DNA of 64,000 bases from Sphingomonas mali NBRC 15500 (GTDB lineage Bacteria; Pseudomonadota; Alphaproteobacteria; Sphingomonadales; Sphingomonadaceae): assembly GCF_001598415.1 (NCBI RefSeq), contig NZ_BCYX01000006.1, forward strand, positions 109,385-173,384, given 5' to 3'. Shown piece by piece: positions 8,747 to 21,917 of the stretch (position 1 is its first letter; each line of letters opens with the position of its first letter). A program made the position numbers and the translations under genes. Under the pieces are notes generated by a model. It saw only the letters and a list, made by a program, of their open reading frames with translations, searched no databases and was not told the DNA's origin.

Positions 8747-8911
8747 GGAATGCAACCTCAATCAAAAACACGAAATGCGTGCTGGACGCGCTTCTCTAGG
8801 CCGCTATTGCGCTCGCTGCAAAGGCGGGCGCCGGCGATTGCGGATCGGCGGCATGGATGCGATACCGGCGGCCCGGCGCGTCAGGGACCGTCGCCGGAAA
8901 AAGGGTGTTTG

Positions 8912-11194
8912 GTGATCGTCACGCGTTCCGCATGTCTGGCCGGCTCGGCGATTCTTCTCGCGCTTGCGGCCGCTAATCCGGCTTGCGCGCAGGATCTTCA
9001 GGACCGCCCGGTCGAGCTGCCACCGCCGCCCGAAACGCCGGCATCGACCGATCCCGATCAGGTGCAATTCTCGGCCACCACGCTGCAATACGATACCGAC
9101 ACGGAGATCGTGACGGCGACCGGCGATGTCCGCATGTACCGCACGGGCGACAAATTGCGCGCCGACAAGGTAGTTTGGGATCGCAAGACGGGCAAAGTGA
9201 CGGCGATCGGCAACATCGCGGTCACCAACCCCCAGGGCGACACCGCCTATGGCGACAAGATCGACCTGACCGATTCGCTCAAGGACGGCGTCGTCGACAA
9301 TATGCTCGTCGTGCTCGAGCAGGGCGGGCGGCTGGCCGCGGTCAAGGGCGAACGCAGCGAGAGTGGCGTCGTCACCTTGCGCCAGGCTGCCTATACGCCC
9401 TGCTCGGTGACCGATTCCGGTGGGTGTCCCAAGGAACCGTCGTGGAAAGTCACCGCGGTCAAGGTTGTGTATCGTCCCGATCGCGAGCGCATCTATTTCA
9501 CCGGCGCGCGCTTCAATCTGTTCGGCTTCGCCACCGTCCCGCTACCCAAATTGTCGACTCCGGTCGGGAACGGTGCGCAAAGCGGCATTCTCAGCCCGGA
9601 CATCCGCTACAGCCGCACCAACGGCTTCGAGGTCGGCGTCCCTTATTATTTCCGGCTGGCCGACAATAAGGGCCTGACCATCACACCGCGCCTGTTCACC
9701 AGCGTTGCGCCGATGATCCAGGCCGAATACGAGCAATTGTCGACCAAGGGCGCATTCAAGATCACCGGTTACGCCACGGTGTCGCCGCAGAGCGATCTGC
9801 TCGCGACATCGTCGGCCCCGATAACGACCCAGAGCGCTTTCCGCGGATATTTGGACGGCGTTGCGCGGTACCAGCTCGATCCCAACTGGTCTGTGTCGGG
9901 GTCGCTTCGTCTGACCACCGACCGAACCTTCCTGCGACGCTACGAAATCTCCAACGACGACCGGCTGCGCTCGACCTTCAGCGTCGAACGAATCGACGCC
10001 AATAGCTATTTCGCGATCAATGGCTGGGCGGTGCAGACCCTCCGGCTGTCAACCACGCAAAGTGGGCAGAACATCGTGACCGACCGGCAGGGGCTGCAGC
10101 CTATTGCCCTGCCCGAATTCGACTATCGCCGACGGATCGACGACGTCCTGGGCGGGCGCATCAACCTGCAGGTCAATACGCTGAGCATCGCGCGGACGGC
10201 CGGCCAGGATACCCAGCGTGCCTTTGTCAGCGCGCAATGGGATTTGCGCCGGATCACCCCGTGGGGCCAGGAAGTGACGCTGACCGCCTATCTGCGCGGC
10301 GACGCTTACAACGCCAGCAATACGGTCGCGACCTCGGTGATCAGTTATCGTGGCGCAAGCGGCTTCCACACGCGCGGGATCGCGGCGCTGGCGCTCGACG
10401 TGAAATGGCCGCTGGTTGGCGAATTCATGGGCGGCACGCAGCGGGTGACGCCGCGTTTTCAGGTCGTCGCCTCGCCGCCCACCGCCAACCTGCTCGTTCC
10501 CAACGAAGATGCCCGTGCGGTCGACCTAGAGGATTCCAACCTCTTCGCGCTCAATCGTTTCCCCGGCTACGACCGCTGGGAGGATTCGACGCGTTTCACC
10601 TATGGTGTCGACTATTCGCTCGACCTGCCGGGGATCGCGATCAGCGCAACGATCGGCCAGAGCTATCGCCTGTCGAGCCAGCCGACCATCTTTCCGGATG
10701 GCACCGGCCTCACCGATCGCTGGTCGGATATCGTCGGACGCACCGAAGTTCGTATTCGCGACTTCGTGTCGATCGTCCACCGCTACCGACTGGACAAGGA
10801 CAATTTCGCGATCCGCCGCAACGAGGTCGACGCCACGGTGGGCAATAAGCGCACCTATTTGCTGCTCGGGTACCTCCGCCTCAACCGCAACATCAGCCCG
10901 ACGCTCGAGGATTTGCGCGATAGCGAGGAGCTTCGTGTCGGCGGGCGCGTGGGGTTCGCGCGGTTCTGGTCGATTTTCGGATCGGCGACGATCGACCTGA
11001 CCGACAAGAACGAGGACCCGCAGCTACTGAACGCCGACGGCTTCGACCCGATCCGTCATCGGCTAGGGGTGCAATATGAGGACGATTGCCTCCGCCTCGG
11101 CCTCACCTGGCGTCGCGACTATCAAAATACCGGCGACGCCAAGGCTGGCAACAGCTTCCTGTTGACGCTGGCGTTCAAGAATTTGGGTCGCTAA
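8912..11194 (+). CDS. lptD: LPS-assembly protein LptD
   Basis: Outer-membrane beta-barrel that, with LptE, inserts lipopolysaccharide into the outer leaflet. The frame is open far upstream, but the true start is the GTG at 8912, which has an AAGGG Shine-Dalgarno 6 nt upstream and begins a signal peptide (MIVTRSACLAGSAILLALAA, cleavage near ACAQ). The 760-residue product has an N-terminal OstA-like jelly-roll domain (about residues 48-170, with repeated TATGDV and AIGNIAV strands) and a long C-terminal barrel. Cys residues at TPCSVTDSGGC and EDDCLRL could form the disulfides that activate LptD. First gene of lptD-surA-pdxA-rsmA, an order shared with many proteobacteria. Confidence 0.96.
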   Translation: MIVTRSACLAGSAILLALAAANPACAQDLQDRPVELPPPPETPASTDPDQVQFSATTLQYDTDTEIVTATGDVRMYRTGDKLRADKVVWDRKTGKVTAIGNIAVTNPQGDTAYGDKIDLTDSLKDGVVDNMLVVLEQGGRLAAVKGERSESGVVTLRQAAYTPCSVTDSGGCPKEPSWKVTAVKVVYRPDRERIYFTGARFNLFGFATVPLPKLSTPVGNGAQSGILSPDIRYSRTNGFEVGVPYYFRLADNKGLTITPRLFTSVAPMIQAEYEQLSTKGAFKITGYATVSPQSDLLATSSAPITTQSAFRGYLDGVARYQLDPNWSVSGSLRLTTDRTFLRRYEISNDDRLRSTFSVERIDANSYFAINGWAVQTLRLSTTQSGQNIVTDRQGLQPIALPEFDYRRRIDDVLGGRINLQVNTLSIARTAGQDTQRAFVSAQWDLRRITPWGQEVTLTAYLRGDAYNASNTVATSVISYRGASGFHTRGIAALALDVKWPLVGEFMGGTQRVTPRFQVVASPPTANLLVPNEDARAVDLEDSNLFALNRFPGYDRWEDSTRFTYGVDYSLDLPGIAISATIGQSYRLSSQPTIFPDGTGLTDRWSDIVGRTEVRIRDFVSIVHRYRLDKDNFAIRRNEVDATVGNKRTYLLLGYLRLNRNISPTLEDLRDSEELRVGGRVGFARFWSIFGSATIDLTDKNEDPQLLNADGFDPIRHRLGVQYEDDCLRLGLTWRRDYQNTGDAKAGNSFLLTLAFKNLGR

Positions 11195-11270
11195 GCATGG
11201 GTTCATGCGAAATCGAGCAGGCGTAAACGGTTTATCGGGTACGCCCGCTTGTTCATGGGGTTTCTTTTAG

Positions 11271-12623
11271 GTGAAAATTTTCTCGACTTCGGCGCGCATC
11301 GCGCTTGCGCTTGGTGCCGGCGCGATGATCGCGGCGAGCGGCGTGGCGATCGCCCAGACCGTTCCCGATAACGGCGTGCCGCAGACCGGCCTGGATATTC
11401 CGGAGAACCTCCAGATCTTCGGCAAGCTGGATCCCAACGTTCGCAAGCCGACCGCGATCGTCAACGGCGTGGTGATCACCGGCACCGATGTCGACCAGCG
11501 GATGGCGTTGATCATCGCCGCCAATCAGTATCAGCTCAACGACCAGGAGCGCGACCAGCTACGCCTGATGGTCCTGCGCGGCCTGATCGACGAAGTGCTG
11601 CAGATCCAGGAAGCGAAGACCAACGACATCACGGTCACCCCCGCGGAGATCGATCAGGCGCTTGGGCGTGTCGCCAAGAACTTCAATCAGCCGCCGGAGA
11701 AATTTGGGGCTTATCTGCGCTCGATCGGCTCTTCGGATCGTTCGGTGCGCAAACAGATCGAAGGTGAGCTCGCCTGGCAGCGCTACCTTCGTCGCACGGT
11801 CGAACCGCGGGTGAACGTCAGCGACGAGGAAGTGCAGTCGATCCTCGACCGCATGAGCAAGGACAAGGGTACGGAGGAATATCACCTCTACGAAATCTAC
11901 AAGAGCGCCGGGACTAACCCGCAAGCCGTCGTCGCCTCGATGCAGGCGATGATGCAGGATATGAAGGACGGAAAGCAGACGTTCCGGTACTTCGCCCAGA
12001 CGCAGTCCGAAGCGACGACCGGTCCGAGCGGCGGCGACGACGGCTGGGTCCGCGCCTCGATGTTGCCAAGCGAAATCGCGACCGCGGTGGGGCAGATGCA
12101 GCCTGGACAGCTGGCCGGGCCGATCGAACTCCCGGGCGGATATGACATCCTGTTTCTCGCCGAAAAGCGCCAGGTACTCGGGCTCGACCCGCTCGCGGCC
12201 AAGCTGAGCCTGAAACAGATCAAGATCTCTTTCCCTGCCGGGACGACGCAAGAGCAGGCGCAAAGCCGCGCCGCCGACTTCGCCAAGGCGACCCAGGCGA
12301 TCAACGGCTGCGGCGCCGCGAACCAGGCAGCGTCGGCAATGGGCGCCGAAATCGTCGACAACGATTCATTGACGGTCCGCGATCTGCCGCAGGCATTGCA
12401 GCAGATGGTCCTGAGCATGCAGATCGGACAAGCGACGCCTCCGTTCGGGTCGCCGTCCGAGGGCGTCAGCGTTCTGGTGCTGTGTGGCCGCGACGACGCC
12501 AAGGCTCCCAACCTGCCCAACGCAGCCGATCTGCAGTATCAGATGGAACAGGAACGCGTGAACAAGCGCGCGCAGAAGATCCTGCGCGACCTGAGGCGCG
12601 ACGCCATCGTCGAGTATCGTTGA
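11271..12623 (+). CDS. surA: Periplasmic chaperone / peptidyl-prolyl isomerase SurA
   Basis: A 450-residue periplasmic foldase for outer-membrane proteins, including LptD encoded just upstream. It starts with GTG at 11271 and a signal peptide ending near VAIAQ (residue 29). A SurA N-terminal chaperone domain follows (AIVNGVVITGTDVDQRMALI to about residue 170), then a parvulin-like region beginning TEEYHLYEIYK near residue 203 and a second half with KLSLKQIKISFPAG. The family order lptD-surA-pdxA-rsmA supports the call. The Shine-Dalgarno is weak, with a GGGG run about 9 nt upstream. Confidence 0.93.
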   Translation: MKIFSTSARIALALGAGAMIAASGVAIAQTVPDNGVPQTGLDIPENLQIFGKLDPNVRKPTAIVNGVVITGTDVDQRMALIIAANQYQLNDQERDQLRLMVLRGLIDEVLQIQEAKTNDITVTPAEIDQALGRVAKNFNQPPEKFGAYLRSIGSSDRSVRKQIEGELAWQRYLRRTVEPRVNVSDEEVQSILDRMSKDKGTEEYHLYEIYKSAGTNPQAVVASMQAMMQDMKDGKQTFRYFAQTQSEATTGPSGGDDGWVRASMLPSEIATAVGQMQPGQLAGPIELPGGYDILFLAEKRQVLGLDPLAAKLSLKQIKISFPAGTTQEQAQSRAADFAKATQAINGCGAANQAASAMGAEIVDNDSLTVRDLPQALQQMVLSMQIGQATPPFGSPSEGVSVLVLCGRDDAKAPNLPNAADLQYQMEQERVNKRAQKILRDLRRDAIVEYR

Positions 12624-12637
12624 CGGAAGGTTTGCGC

Positions 12638-13645
12638 ATGACGGCCCTTCCCCCGCTGGCAGTCGCGATGGGCGACCCTGCCGGGGTCGGTCCGGAGATC
12701 ATCGCCAAGGCCTGGGCCCGCCGGCGCGAAGAACGGCTGTTGCCGTTTTTCGCGGTCGGTGACGTTCGCGCGATCGCTCGCGTCTGGGACGGCCCGGTCG
12801 CGCACATCGATTCGCCGAGCGGCGCATTTGCCGCATTCGACGATGCCTTGCCCGTGCTGACGATGGAAAACGGCGGAGAGATCGTTCCCGGCCGCCCGGA
12901 CCTGGAGGGAGCGCGCTGCGCCCTGCATTCGCTCGAACTCGCGACCGGGCTGACCCGATCTGGCGCCGCTGGCGCGCTGATCACAGGACCGGTATCGAAG
13001 GCGCAGCTCTATCAGATCGGTTTCACCCATCCTGGTCAGACCGAGTTCGTCGCTGAGCGTGTCGGCGTCGCCGCCAGCGCGACCGTGATGATGCTCGCTG
13101 GCCCGACCTTGCGCGTGGTTCCGGCAACGACACATGTCGCCCTCAGCCAGGTGCCGGGACTGATCACTACCGGTCTGCTCGTGGCGAAGGCGCTGGTCAC
13201 TGCTCGCGCGCTGGTGCGCGACTTCGGCATCGCGAGCCCGAGACTGGCCTTTGCCGGGCTCAATCCGCACGCCGGTGAACAAGGCGCGATCGGGCGAGAG
13301 GAGATCGACGTGATCATCCCCGCGGTCGAGGCGCTGGTGGCGCAGGGAATCGATGCGACCGGGCCGATGGCCGCCGACACGATGTTCCACGCGCGTGCCC
13401 GGGCGACCTATGATGCCGCGATCTGCTGCTATCACGACCAGGCGCTGGTGCCGCTGAAGACGCTGCATTTCGACGAAGGCGTCAATATCACGCTGGGGTT
13501 GCCGATCGTGCGGACTTCGCCCGATCACGGCACGGCCTTCGGCATTGCCGGCCAGGACCGCGCCGAGCCGGGCGCGATGATCGCCGCCCTCCGCCTCGCC
13601 GCCGAAGCCGCCCAGCGCCGCGCCGACGCGCTCGTCGCAGCGTGA
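12638..13645 (+). CDS. pdxA: 4-hydroxythreonine-4-phosphate dehydrogenase
   Basis: NAD(P)-dependent enzyme of pyridoxal-phosphate synthesis. The 335-residue product opens [20 protein letters not shown], the standard PdxA start. It has [13 protein letters not shown] and FTHPGQTEF, metal/substrate-binding His residues in [11 protein letters not shown] and [10 protein letters not shown], and the [19 protein letters not shown] signature near the end. The ATG at 12638 has GGAAGG 7 nt upstream; the frame is open further upstream only inside surA. It overlaps the rsmA start by 4 nt. Confidence 0.96.
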   Translation: MTALPPLAVAMGDPAGVGPEIIAKAWARRREERLLPFFAVGDVRAIARVWDGPVAHIDSPSGAFAAFDDALPVLTMENGGEIVPGRPDLEGARCALHSLELATGLTRSGAAGALITGPVSKAQLYQIGFTHPGQTEFVAERVGVAASATVMMLAGPTLRVVPATTHVALSQVPGLITTGLLVAKALVTARALVRDFGIASPRLAFAGLNPHAGEQGAIGREEIDVIIPAVEALVAQGIDATGPMAADTMFHARARATYDAAICCYHDQALVPLKTLHFDEGVNITLGLPIVRTSPDHGTAFGIAGQDRAEPGAMIAALRLAAEAAQRRADALVAA

Positions 13646-14460
13646 CTCCCGACCTGCCGCCGCTGCGCGAGGTCATCGCGCGCCATGGCCTGTCGGCGTC
13701 CAAGGCGCTCGGCCAGAACTTCCTGTTCGACGGTCAGTTGCTTGCGCGGATAGCCGCGATCCCCGGCGATCTTGCCGGGGCGGAAGTGCTCGAAGTCGGC
13801 CCCGGGCCCGGCGGCCTGACCCGCGCGCTGCTCGCGGCCGGCGCCCGCGTCACGGCGATCGAACGCGACCGCCGCTGCCTGCCCGCGCTCGCCGAACTCG
13901 AAGAGGCCTATCCAGGCAAGCTCAGGGTGATCGAGGGCGATGCGCTCGAGATCGATGCTCCGGCCTTGTTCGAGGGCCGGCCCCATATCGTCTCCAACCT
14001 GCCTTACAATGTCGGTACCGCTTTGCTCGTCCGCTGGCTGTCGGCCGATTGGCAACCTTGGTGGCAAAGCCTTACCCTGATGTTCCAACGCGAGGTGGCC
14101 GAGCGCATCGTCGCGATTACCGACAGCGACGCTTATGGCCGTCTCGCGGTGCTCGCGCAGTGGCGGTCGTCGGCGCGGATCGCGATGAACGTCCATCGCT
14201 CGGCATTCACGCCGCCGCCCAAGGTGATGTCGGCAGTGGTCCATATCGTGCCCGGCGAGCAGCCCGATGGCGTTGCCTTCGCCAAGCTCGAACGCCTGAC
14301 CGCGGCGGCATTCGGCCAGCGCCGCAAGATGTTGCGTCAAAGCCTGAAAGCTGTTCCCGGCGCGTTGGAGGCGCTCGAGAAAGTCGGCATCGACCCGGCG
14401 CGCCGGGCGGAGACCGTATCAGTCGCGGAATTCGTCGCGCTCGCGCGGTGCCTGTCCTGA
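13642..14460 (+). CDS. rsmA: 16S rRNA dimethyladenosine transferase
   Basis: Dimethylates A1518 and A1519 near the 3' end of 16S rRNA, a late ribosome-assembly checkpoint (KsgA). The 272-residue protein shows [10 protein letters not shown] near residue 21, SAM-binding motif [24 protein letters not shown], the catalytic NLPYNVGT near residue 116, and [13 protein letters not shown]. It starts with a GTG that overlaps the pdxA stop (GTGA), so translation is probably coupled. Last gene of the lptD operon before a REP-like pair. Confidence 0.97.
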   Translation: MTPDLPPLREVIARHGLSASKALGQNFLFDGQLLARIAAIPGDLAGAEVLEVGPGPGGLTRALLAAGARVTAIERDRRCLPALAELEEAYPGKLRVIEGDALEIDAPALFEGRPHIVSNLPYNVGTALLVRWLSADWQPWWQSLTLMFQREVAERIVAITDSDAYGRLAVLAQWRSSARIAMNVHRSAFTPPPKVMSAVVHIVPGEQPDGVAFAKLERLTAAAFGQRRKMLRQSLKAVPGALEALEKVGIDPARRAETVSVAEFVALARCLS

Positions 14461-14479
14461 GCGACGCCGCAGGCACGAA

Positions 14480-14623
14480 ACCCTCTCCCGCTTGCGGGAG
14501 AGGGAGGGGCCCGCCGCCAAAGGCGGTGGGAGGGTGAGGGTCTTCTTATTTCCTTTGGGCGTCGGGCGCTTGGAAGAAGAAAGACGACCCTCACCCAACC
14601 CTCTCCCGTAAACGGGAGAGGGC
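14480..14623. repeat. REP-like inverted pair (C-rich hairpin family, copy 3, long arm)
   Basis: Units at about 14480-14541 and 14584-14623 face each other. Each contains a CCCTCTCCCG-N4-CGGGAGAGGG hairpin and a GGGTGAGGGTC arm; the left unit also has a CCGCCNNNNGGCGG extension. It separates the convergent rsmA and TPR genes and could act as a bidirectional transcription stop, although there is no T-tract. Confidence 0.85.
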
Positions 14624-14635
14624 TTTACGCTCGTC

Positions 14636-15145
14636 CTATTTCGAAGCGTCGGCGGTTTCGGGAACCTTGGTCGCGGGTGCCGCGCTTGGCGGCGGGCCCT
14701 TGGCGATGACCGAGGCCAATGTCGTCGCATCGGGGCATGGCTTCTTGGCGCACAAGGTCTTGATCCGCGCCAGATTCTCGCGTGCGGCTTCCATCGCGCC
14801 CTTGGCGACCAAGGCCTCGCCCTGACCACGTAACGCGGTCACGTCATTGGGTTCGATCGTCAGCGCCTCGCGATACAGGCGGATCGCCTTGCCGGGCAGC
14901 CCCTGGCGTGTCGCGACCGTCGCGAGTTCCAGGAACGCGGCACGGTTGCGCGGGTCGACCGCCAGCGCAGTCTCGATCAGGTCGGTGGCGCCATCGAGAT
15001 TTCCCGACGCGGCCGCCGCGCGACCTTGCATCAGCAATGCCATCGACCGCGGGTCGATTTGCGCATCGGCCCGCTGGCCTTGCAAGGAAGTCGAAACGCT
15101 CAGTCCCGCCAAAGCGATTGCGAGCGCTACGGGCGAAAAACGCAT
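14636..15145 (-). CDS. Exported TPR-repeat protein
   Basis: A 169-residue exported protein with a signal peptide ([18 protein letters not shown], cleavage near ADAQ) and tetratricopeptide repeats at about residues 32-125: [42 protein letters not shown] and [15 protein letters not shown]. Cys residues at CAKKPCPD could pair outside the cytoplasm. The ATG at 15145 is preferred over an upstream in-frame start because it begins the signal peptide and has GGAGA 6 nt upstream. Downstream of the rRNA methyltransferase on the same strand. Specific role unknown. Confidence 0.75.
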   Translation of the reverse strand: MRFSPVALAIALAGLSVSTSLQGQRADAQIDPRSMALLMQGRAAAASGNLDGATDLIETALAVDPRNRAAFLELATVATRQGLPGKAIRLYREALTIEPNDVTALRGQGEALVAKGAMEAARENLARIKTLCAKKPCPDATTLASVIAKGPPPSAAPATKVPETADASK

Positions 15146-15177
15146 GATCGTCTCCACACGGGGCACAATGCCACCGG

Positions 15178-17879
<2,702 letters not shown>

Positions 17880-17987
17880 CTAGGGGCCGGGCGCGCGCGT
17901 CGCATTTCGCTATATTGGCGCCCGTGATCTGCTACTATCGCAACGAAATCGGCGGTCCGGCCGAACGGGTTTTTGGGGGAAGTCGTG

Positions 17988-18938
17988 ATGGGTGCAATCA
18001 TCGGATTGCTGGTCGCTGTCGTCGTGCTGATTTATATCCTCAGCGCGATCAAGGTCGTGCGGCAGGGGTATCAATATACCGTCGAGCGCTTCGGCAAGTT
18101 CACCTATGTCGCGCAGCCCGGCCTGACCTTTATCACGCCGATGTTCGACCGCATCGGCCGCCGCGTGAACATGATGGAACAGGTGCTCGATATTCCGGGC
18201 CAGGAAATCATCACCAAGGACAACGCGATGGTCGCGGTCGACGGGGTGGTGTTCTTCCAGGTGCTCGACGCGGCGAAGGCGGCCTATGAGGTCAGCGATC
18301 TCTATGTCGCGATCATGCAGTTGGCGACGACCAATCTGCGCACCGTGATGGGCTCGATGGACCTCGACGAATTGCTGTCCAAGCGCGATGAGATCAACGC
18401 ACGGCTGCTGTCAGTGGTCGACCACGCGACGGAAGCGTGGGGCGTGAAGATCACCCGCGTCGAGCTGAAGGACATCCGTCCGCCCGCCGACATCGTCAAT
18501 GCGATGACTCGCCAGATGAAGGCCGAGCGCGAGAAGCGCGCCACGATCCTCGAATCCGAAGCCGCGCGGCAGAACGAAATCAACCGCGCCGAGGGTCAGA
18601 AGCAGGCGCAGATCCTGGAAGCAGAGGGTCGCAAGGAAGCGGCGTTCCGCGACGCCGAAGCGCGCGAACGTTCCGCGCAGGCCGAAGCCACCGCGACCAA
18701 GATGGTGTCCGATGCGATCGAGGGTGGCAGCACCCAGGCGATCAACTATTTCATCGCGCAGAAATATGTCGAGGCGATCGGGCTGTTCGCGACCTCACCC
18801 AATGCCAAGACGATCCTGTTCCCGGTCGAGGCAACGCAATTGATGGGCACCCTGGGCGGGATCGGCGAACTGGCGCGCGATGCCCTCGGCGGCGACGGTG
18901 GCTCCCCGGCCAATGTTTCGGTGCCGCGGACACGATAG
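17988..18938 (+). CDS. SPFH/stomatin-family membrane protein (QmcA-like)
   Basis: A 316-residue band-7 protein with one N-terminal membrane segment (IIGLLVAVVVLIYILSAI, about residues 4-21) followed by an SPFH domain (VVRQGYQYTVERFGKF to about residue 190) and a long charged coiled coil rich in Ala, Glu and Lys (about residues 175-260). Such proteins form large ring assemblies and usually pair with an NfeD protein, exactly as here: the NfeD-like gene starts 10 bp downstream. The ATG at 17988 follows GGGGGAA by 7 nt; in-frame GTG and TTG codons lie just upstream. Role inferred as membrane-microdomain or quality-control scaffold. Confidence 0.9.
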   Translation: MGAIIGLLVAVVVLIYILSAIKVVRQGYQYTVERFGKFTYVAQPGLTFITPMFDRIGRRVNMMEQVLDIPGQEIITKDNAMVAVDGVVFFQVLDAAKAAYEVSDLYVAIMQLATTNLRTVMGSMDLDELLSKRDEINARLLSVVDHATEAWGVKITRVELKDIRPPADIVNAMTRQMKAEREKRATILESEAARQNEINRAEGQKQAQILEAEGRKEAAFRDAEARERSAQAEATATKMVSDAIEGGSTQAINYFIAQKYVEAIGLFATSPNAKTILFPVEATQLMGTLGGIGELARDALGGDGGSPANVSVPRTR

Positions 18939-18948
18939 GACGATCATC

Positions 18949-19398
18949 ATGACGCTGTTCGGAATCGATTGGAGCCTGGGCGCCTTGTGGCTCGTCGCCG
19001 CACTGGCGCTGGCGATCGCGGAACTGATCGCGCCGGGGTTCTTCATGATCTTCATCGCCGCCGGCGCGGCGCTGACCGGCTTCGTCGTGCTGGCGATCCC
19101 GGGGCTGAGCTGGATCGCTCAGGCCCTGTTGTTCGCGGCGTTCAGCGCGGCCGCCGTGGCGATCGGCCTGCGATGGTATCATCGCGACCGTTTGGCGGAG
19201 CCGTCGCACGGGTTGAACGACCGCACAGCCAAACTGATCGGCAAGACGGTCGAGGTATGCGAGGCGATCGTCGCCGGCGAAGGTCGGGTCAAAGTGGGTG
19301 ACGGCACCTGGAACGCCACGGGACCCGATGCGCCCGCCGGGGCGCTCGTGCGGATCACGGGCGCCACCGGGAGCGTCTTGTCGGTCGAGCTCGCCTGA
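18949..19398 (+). CDS. NfeD-like membrane protein
   Basis: A 149-residue short NfeD protein: two or three hydrophobic segments in the first 80 residues (LWLVAALALAIAELIAPG, FMIFIAAGAALTGFVVLA, IAQALLFAAFSAAAVAIGL) and a C-terminal OB-fold domain (about residues 88-149; LIGKTVEVCEAIVAGEGRVK and the GDGTWNATG loop). The ATG at 18949 has AGGA 7 nt upstream. It is directly downstream of the SPFH gene, the partner that NfeD proteins normally act with in the membrane. Confidence 0.88.
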   Translation: MTLFGIDWSLGALWLVAALALAIAELIAPGFFMIFIAAGAALTGFVVLAIPGLSWIAQALLFAAFSAAAVAIGLRWYHRDRLAEPSHGLNDRTAKLIGKTVEVCEAIVAGEGRVKVGDGTWNATGPDAPAGALVRITGATGSVLSVELA

Positions 19399-19424
19399 AC
19401 TCGTAAATCGTCAGACCCGAAATC

Positions 19425-19754
19425 TCAGGCCTTGTTGCCGCCGCCGAACAGGCTCGAGGCAAAACCGCCGAGCTGGCCCAGGATGCCCGAATTCTCGGCG
19501 CCGTTGATCAGCGTCGCGAACTGACCGAGCGAGCCTTCGCCGCCAATATGGCCGACGATCTGGCTCAGCACGTCCGAGCCCAGGCCGGTCGATGCGGCCG
19601 CTCCTTCAACCGTGTCGCCGGGATCGGTATGCGACTTGGCCAGCGCCATGATTGCGCTCTCGGCCTGCTCGGGCGTGATCCCGACCTTGGCGGCGAGGTT
19701 CTGGACGTCGGCGTTCGAACTTACCTGCGAGAGAATGCCATCGAGCAACGACAT
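19425..19754 (-). CDS. Small DUF937/YidB-like protein
   Basis: A 109-residue protein beginning MSLLDGILSQVSSNADVQNL, with a helix-loop pattern GITPEQAESAIMALAK, a Gly-rich middle (GLGSDVLSQIVGHIGGEGSLG) and a C-terminus GILGQLGGFASSLFGGGN. This composition resembles the DUF937/YidB family. The ATG at 19754 has AAGGA 7 nt upstream. It converges on the NfeD gene with a 26-bp gap and no clear terminator. Function unknown. Confidence 0.65.
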   Translation of the reverse strand: MSLLDGILSQVSSNADVQNLAAKVGITPEQAESAIMALAKSHTDPGDTVEGAAASTGLGSDVLSQIVGHIGGEGSLGQFATLINGAENSGILGQLGGFASSLFGGGNKA

Positions 19755-19825
19755 GGGAGTTCCTTTCACTGGGACCGGAGGCGAAACGACTCCAGCTTTC
19801 CGTCAGATACGCGCTTGCGGCGCGG

Positions 19826-20266
19826 TCAGGAAGCCAGATCGGGCGGCAGATAGCCAAGCCGGGCTTGCACCGAGAACAAGCGGTCGCGCGAATAGAGCGT
19901 GAGCGCCCAATCACGCCGTCCTTCGGGTGCGGTAAGGAGCGCATTGACCTTTTCCACCAAGGGCAGGTCGTCGCGAATTGCCGCGAGGAAGCCGCGTATC
20001 GCCGCGACGTAAGTCAGCGTGATCGTGTGGTGATAACCCTGCGTGGCGTCATTCACGCCGCCGACCGCCTCGTTATAGCCGGAAATGATCGCGGGCAGAT
20101 CGCGCTCGACATTGATATCGGGCCGCTCGGTCAGCAGCCACAGGCACGCGGCGAGATGCGCTTCGTGCGTCCACTCCGCCTTGGGCAGGCTGCGCGCGAG
20201 CAGCCCCTCCCCTACATGGCGGACAGCGGCGTCGTCGAAAAAGTATCGGATTTCATGCTCGGTCAT
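19826..20266 (-). CDS. Conserved-looking helical protein, unknown function
   Basis: A 146-residue protein I cannot assign. The start at 20266 (MTEHEIRYFFDDAAVRHVG) is preferred because GGAAG lies 8 nt upstream; the frame extends upstream into low-complexity Pro-rich sequence. Noticeable segments are AEWTHEAHLAACLWLL (residues 28-43), GYHHTITLTYVAAIRGFL and LYSRDRLFSVQARLGYLPPDL. The His/Glu pattern could bind a metal, but that is speculation. It lies 43 bp downstream of pckA on the same strand. Confidence 0.6.
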   Translation of the reverse strand: MTEHEIRYFFDDAAVRHVGEGLLARSLPKAEWTHEAHLAACLWLLTERPDINVERDLPAIISGYNEAVGGVNDATQGYHHTITLTYVAAIRGFLAAIRDDLPLVEKVNALLTAPEGRRDWALTLYSRDRLFSVQARLGYLPPDLAS

Positions 20267-20309
20267 TGGTCGGGCTTCCATTGGGAGGCCCGACTGATGA
20301 CGGGCCGGA

Positions 20310-21917
20310 TCAGGCGGTGGCGGGGGTCCGGGGCGCGCATTGTCGCACCCCTTCGTCCACATGGTCCGCGAATTGGGCAAAATTCTCGACGAACAGGTCG
20401 ACCAGCTTCGCTGCCATCGCGTCGTATTCCGCCTTGTTCGCCCAGGTCTCGCGCGGGTCGAGGATGGCGCTGTCGACGCCCGGCACCGCGACCGGCACCT
20501 GGAACCCGAAATTGGGATCGGTGCGGAATTCGGCGTCGTTCAGGCTGCCGTCGAGCGCCGCATTGAGCAAGGCACGCGTGGCCTTGATCGGCATACGCTT
20601 GCCGACGCCGTATTTGCCCCCGGTCCAACCGGTATTGACCAGCCAGCAATCGACTCCGCCCCTGGCGATCCGCTCCTTGAGCAGATTGCCGTAGACCGAC
20701 GGGTGGCGCGGCATGAACGGCGCCCCGAAGCAGGTTGAGAACGTCGCCTCGGGCTCGGTCACGCCGATCTCGGTGCCGGCGACCTTGGCGGTATAGCCCG
20801 ACAGGAAGTGATACATCGCCTGGTCGGGCGTGAGCTTGGCGATCGGCGGCAGCACGCCGAACGCATCGGCGGTCAGCATCACGATGTTGCGCGGCACCGG
20901 GCCCATGTTGGCGGCGGATGCATTGGGAATGAAGTCGATCGGATAGGCGCCGCGCGAATTCTCGGCGAGGCTGTTGTCGTCGAGGTCGAGGATCCGCGTT
21001 TCCGGATCCATCACGACATTCTCCAGCACGGTGCCGAAGCGCTTGGTGGTCGCGTAGATCTCCGGCTCGGCCTCGGCCGACAGGCGAATCATCTTGGCGT
21101 AGCAACCGCCCTCGAAGTTGAAGACCGCGTCGTCCGACCAGCCATGCTCGTCGTCACCGATCAGCGTGCGGCTGGCATCCGCCGACAAGGTTGTCTTGCC
21201 GGTGCCCGACAGGCCGAAGAATACCGCCGAGCCGCCTTCTGGCCCGATATTGGCCGAGCAATGCATCGGCATGATGCCCTTGACCGGCAGCAAATAGTTG
21301 AGCAGCCCGAACACCGACTTCTTCATCTCGCCGGCATATTCGGTGCCGCCGATCAGGATCAGCTTCTCGCTGAAATTGACCGCGATCACGGTCTCCGTAC
21401 GGCAGCCATGGCGTTCGGGATCGGCGCGGAAGCTCGGCAGGTCGATGATCGTATAGTCGGCGGCGAAGTGTGCGAGGTCGTGCGCCGATGGGCGGACCAG
21501 CATCGTGCGGATGAACAGGCTGTGCCAGGCATATTGCGTGACGACACGCACGCCGACGCGGTTCGACGGCTGTGAGCCGCCGAACAGATCCTGGACGAAC
21601 AGCGTATCCCGCTTCGCCAAATCGGCGAGAAAGTCGGCCTTGAGCGCGGCGAACGCGTCGGGACTCATCGGCTTGTTGGTCTTGCCCCACCAGACGGTCG
21701 AGTCGGTTTCCGCGTCGCGGACGATGAACTTGTCCTGCGCCGAGCGTCCGGTATGGCGGCCGGTGGCGACTACCAGCGGCCCATCGGCAGCGAGATGTCC
21801 TTCGCCACGCGCAATGGCATGTTCGACCAGAGCGGCCGTTTCAAGATTCCAGTAAAGCTTGGCGGCAGTGGCGATGCCCTGCGCGTCCAGCCCCTGCGCG
21901 GGGACTCGATTGATCAT
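20310..21917 (-). CDS. pckA: Phosphoenolpyruvate carboxykinase (ATP)
   Basis: Converts oxaloacetate to PEP, the entry to gluconeogenesis. The 535-residue product has [15 protein letters not shown] near residue 54, the kinase-type P-loop [13 protein letters not shown] near residue 234, the metal-binding [21 protein letters not shown] stretch (with Asp, and His upstream), and [21 protein letters not shown] near residue 360. The ATG at 21917 has GGAGGA 5 nt upstream. It is divergent from chvI; in alphaproteobacteria pckA is commonly found next to chvI/chvG, and joint regulation is plausible. Confidence 0.97.
   Translation of the reverse strand: MINRVPAQGLDAQGIATAAKLYWNLETAALVEHAIARGEGHLAADGPLVVATGRHTGRSAQDKFIVRDAETDSTVWWGKTNKPMSPDAFAALKADFLADLAKRDTLFVQDLFGGSQPSNRVGVRVVTQYAWHSLFIRTMLVRPSAHDLAHFAADYTIIDLPSFRADPERHGCRTETVIAVNFSEKLILIGGTEYAGEMKKSVFGLLNYLLPVKGIMPMHCSANIGPEGGSAVFFGLSGTGKTTLSADASRTLIGDDEHGWSDDAVFNFEGGCYAKMIRLSAEAEPEIYATTKRFGTVLENVVMDPETRILDLDDNSLAENSRGAYPIDFIPNASAANMGPVPRNIVMLTADAFGVLPPIAKLTPDQAMYHFLSGYTAKVAGTEIGVTEPEATFSTCFGAPFMPRHPSVYGNLLKERIARGGVDCWLVNTGWTGGKYGVGKRMPIKATRALLNAALDGSLNDAEFRTDPNFGFQVPVAVPGVDSAILDPRETWANKAEYDAMAAKLVDLFVENFAQFADHVDEGVRQCAPRTPATA

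Noticed and set aside
7406..8911. Long in-frame extension upstream of lptD
   Set aside because: It runs antisense through pepA. The lptD signal peptide and Shine-Dalgarno place the start at 8912.
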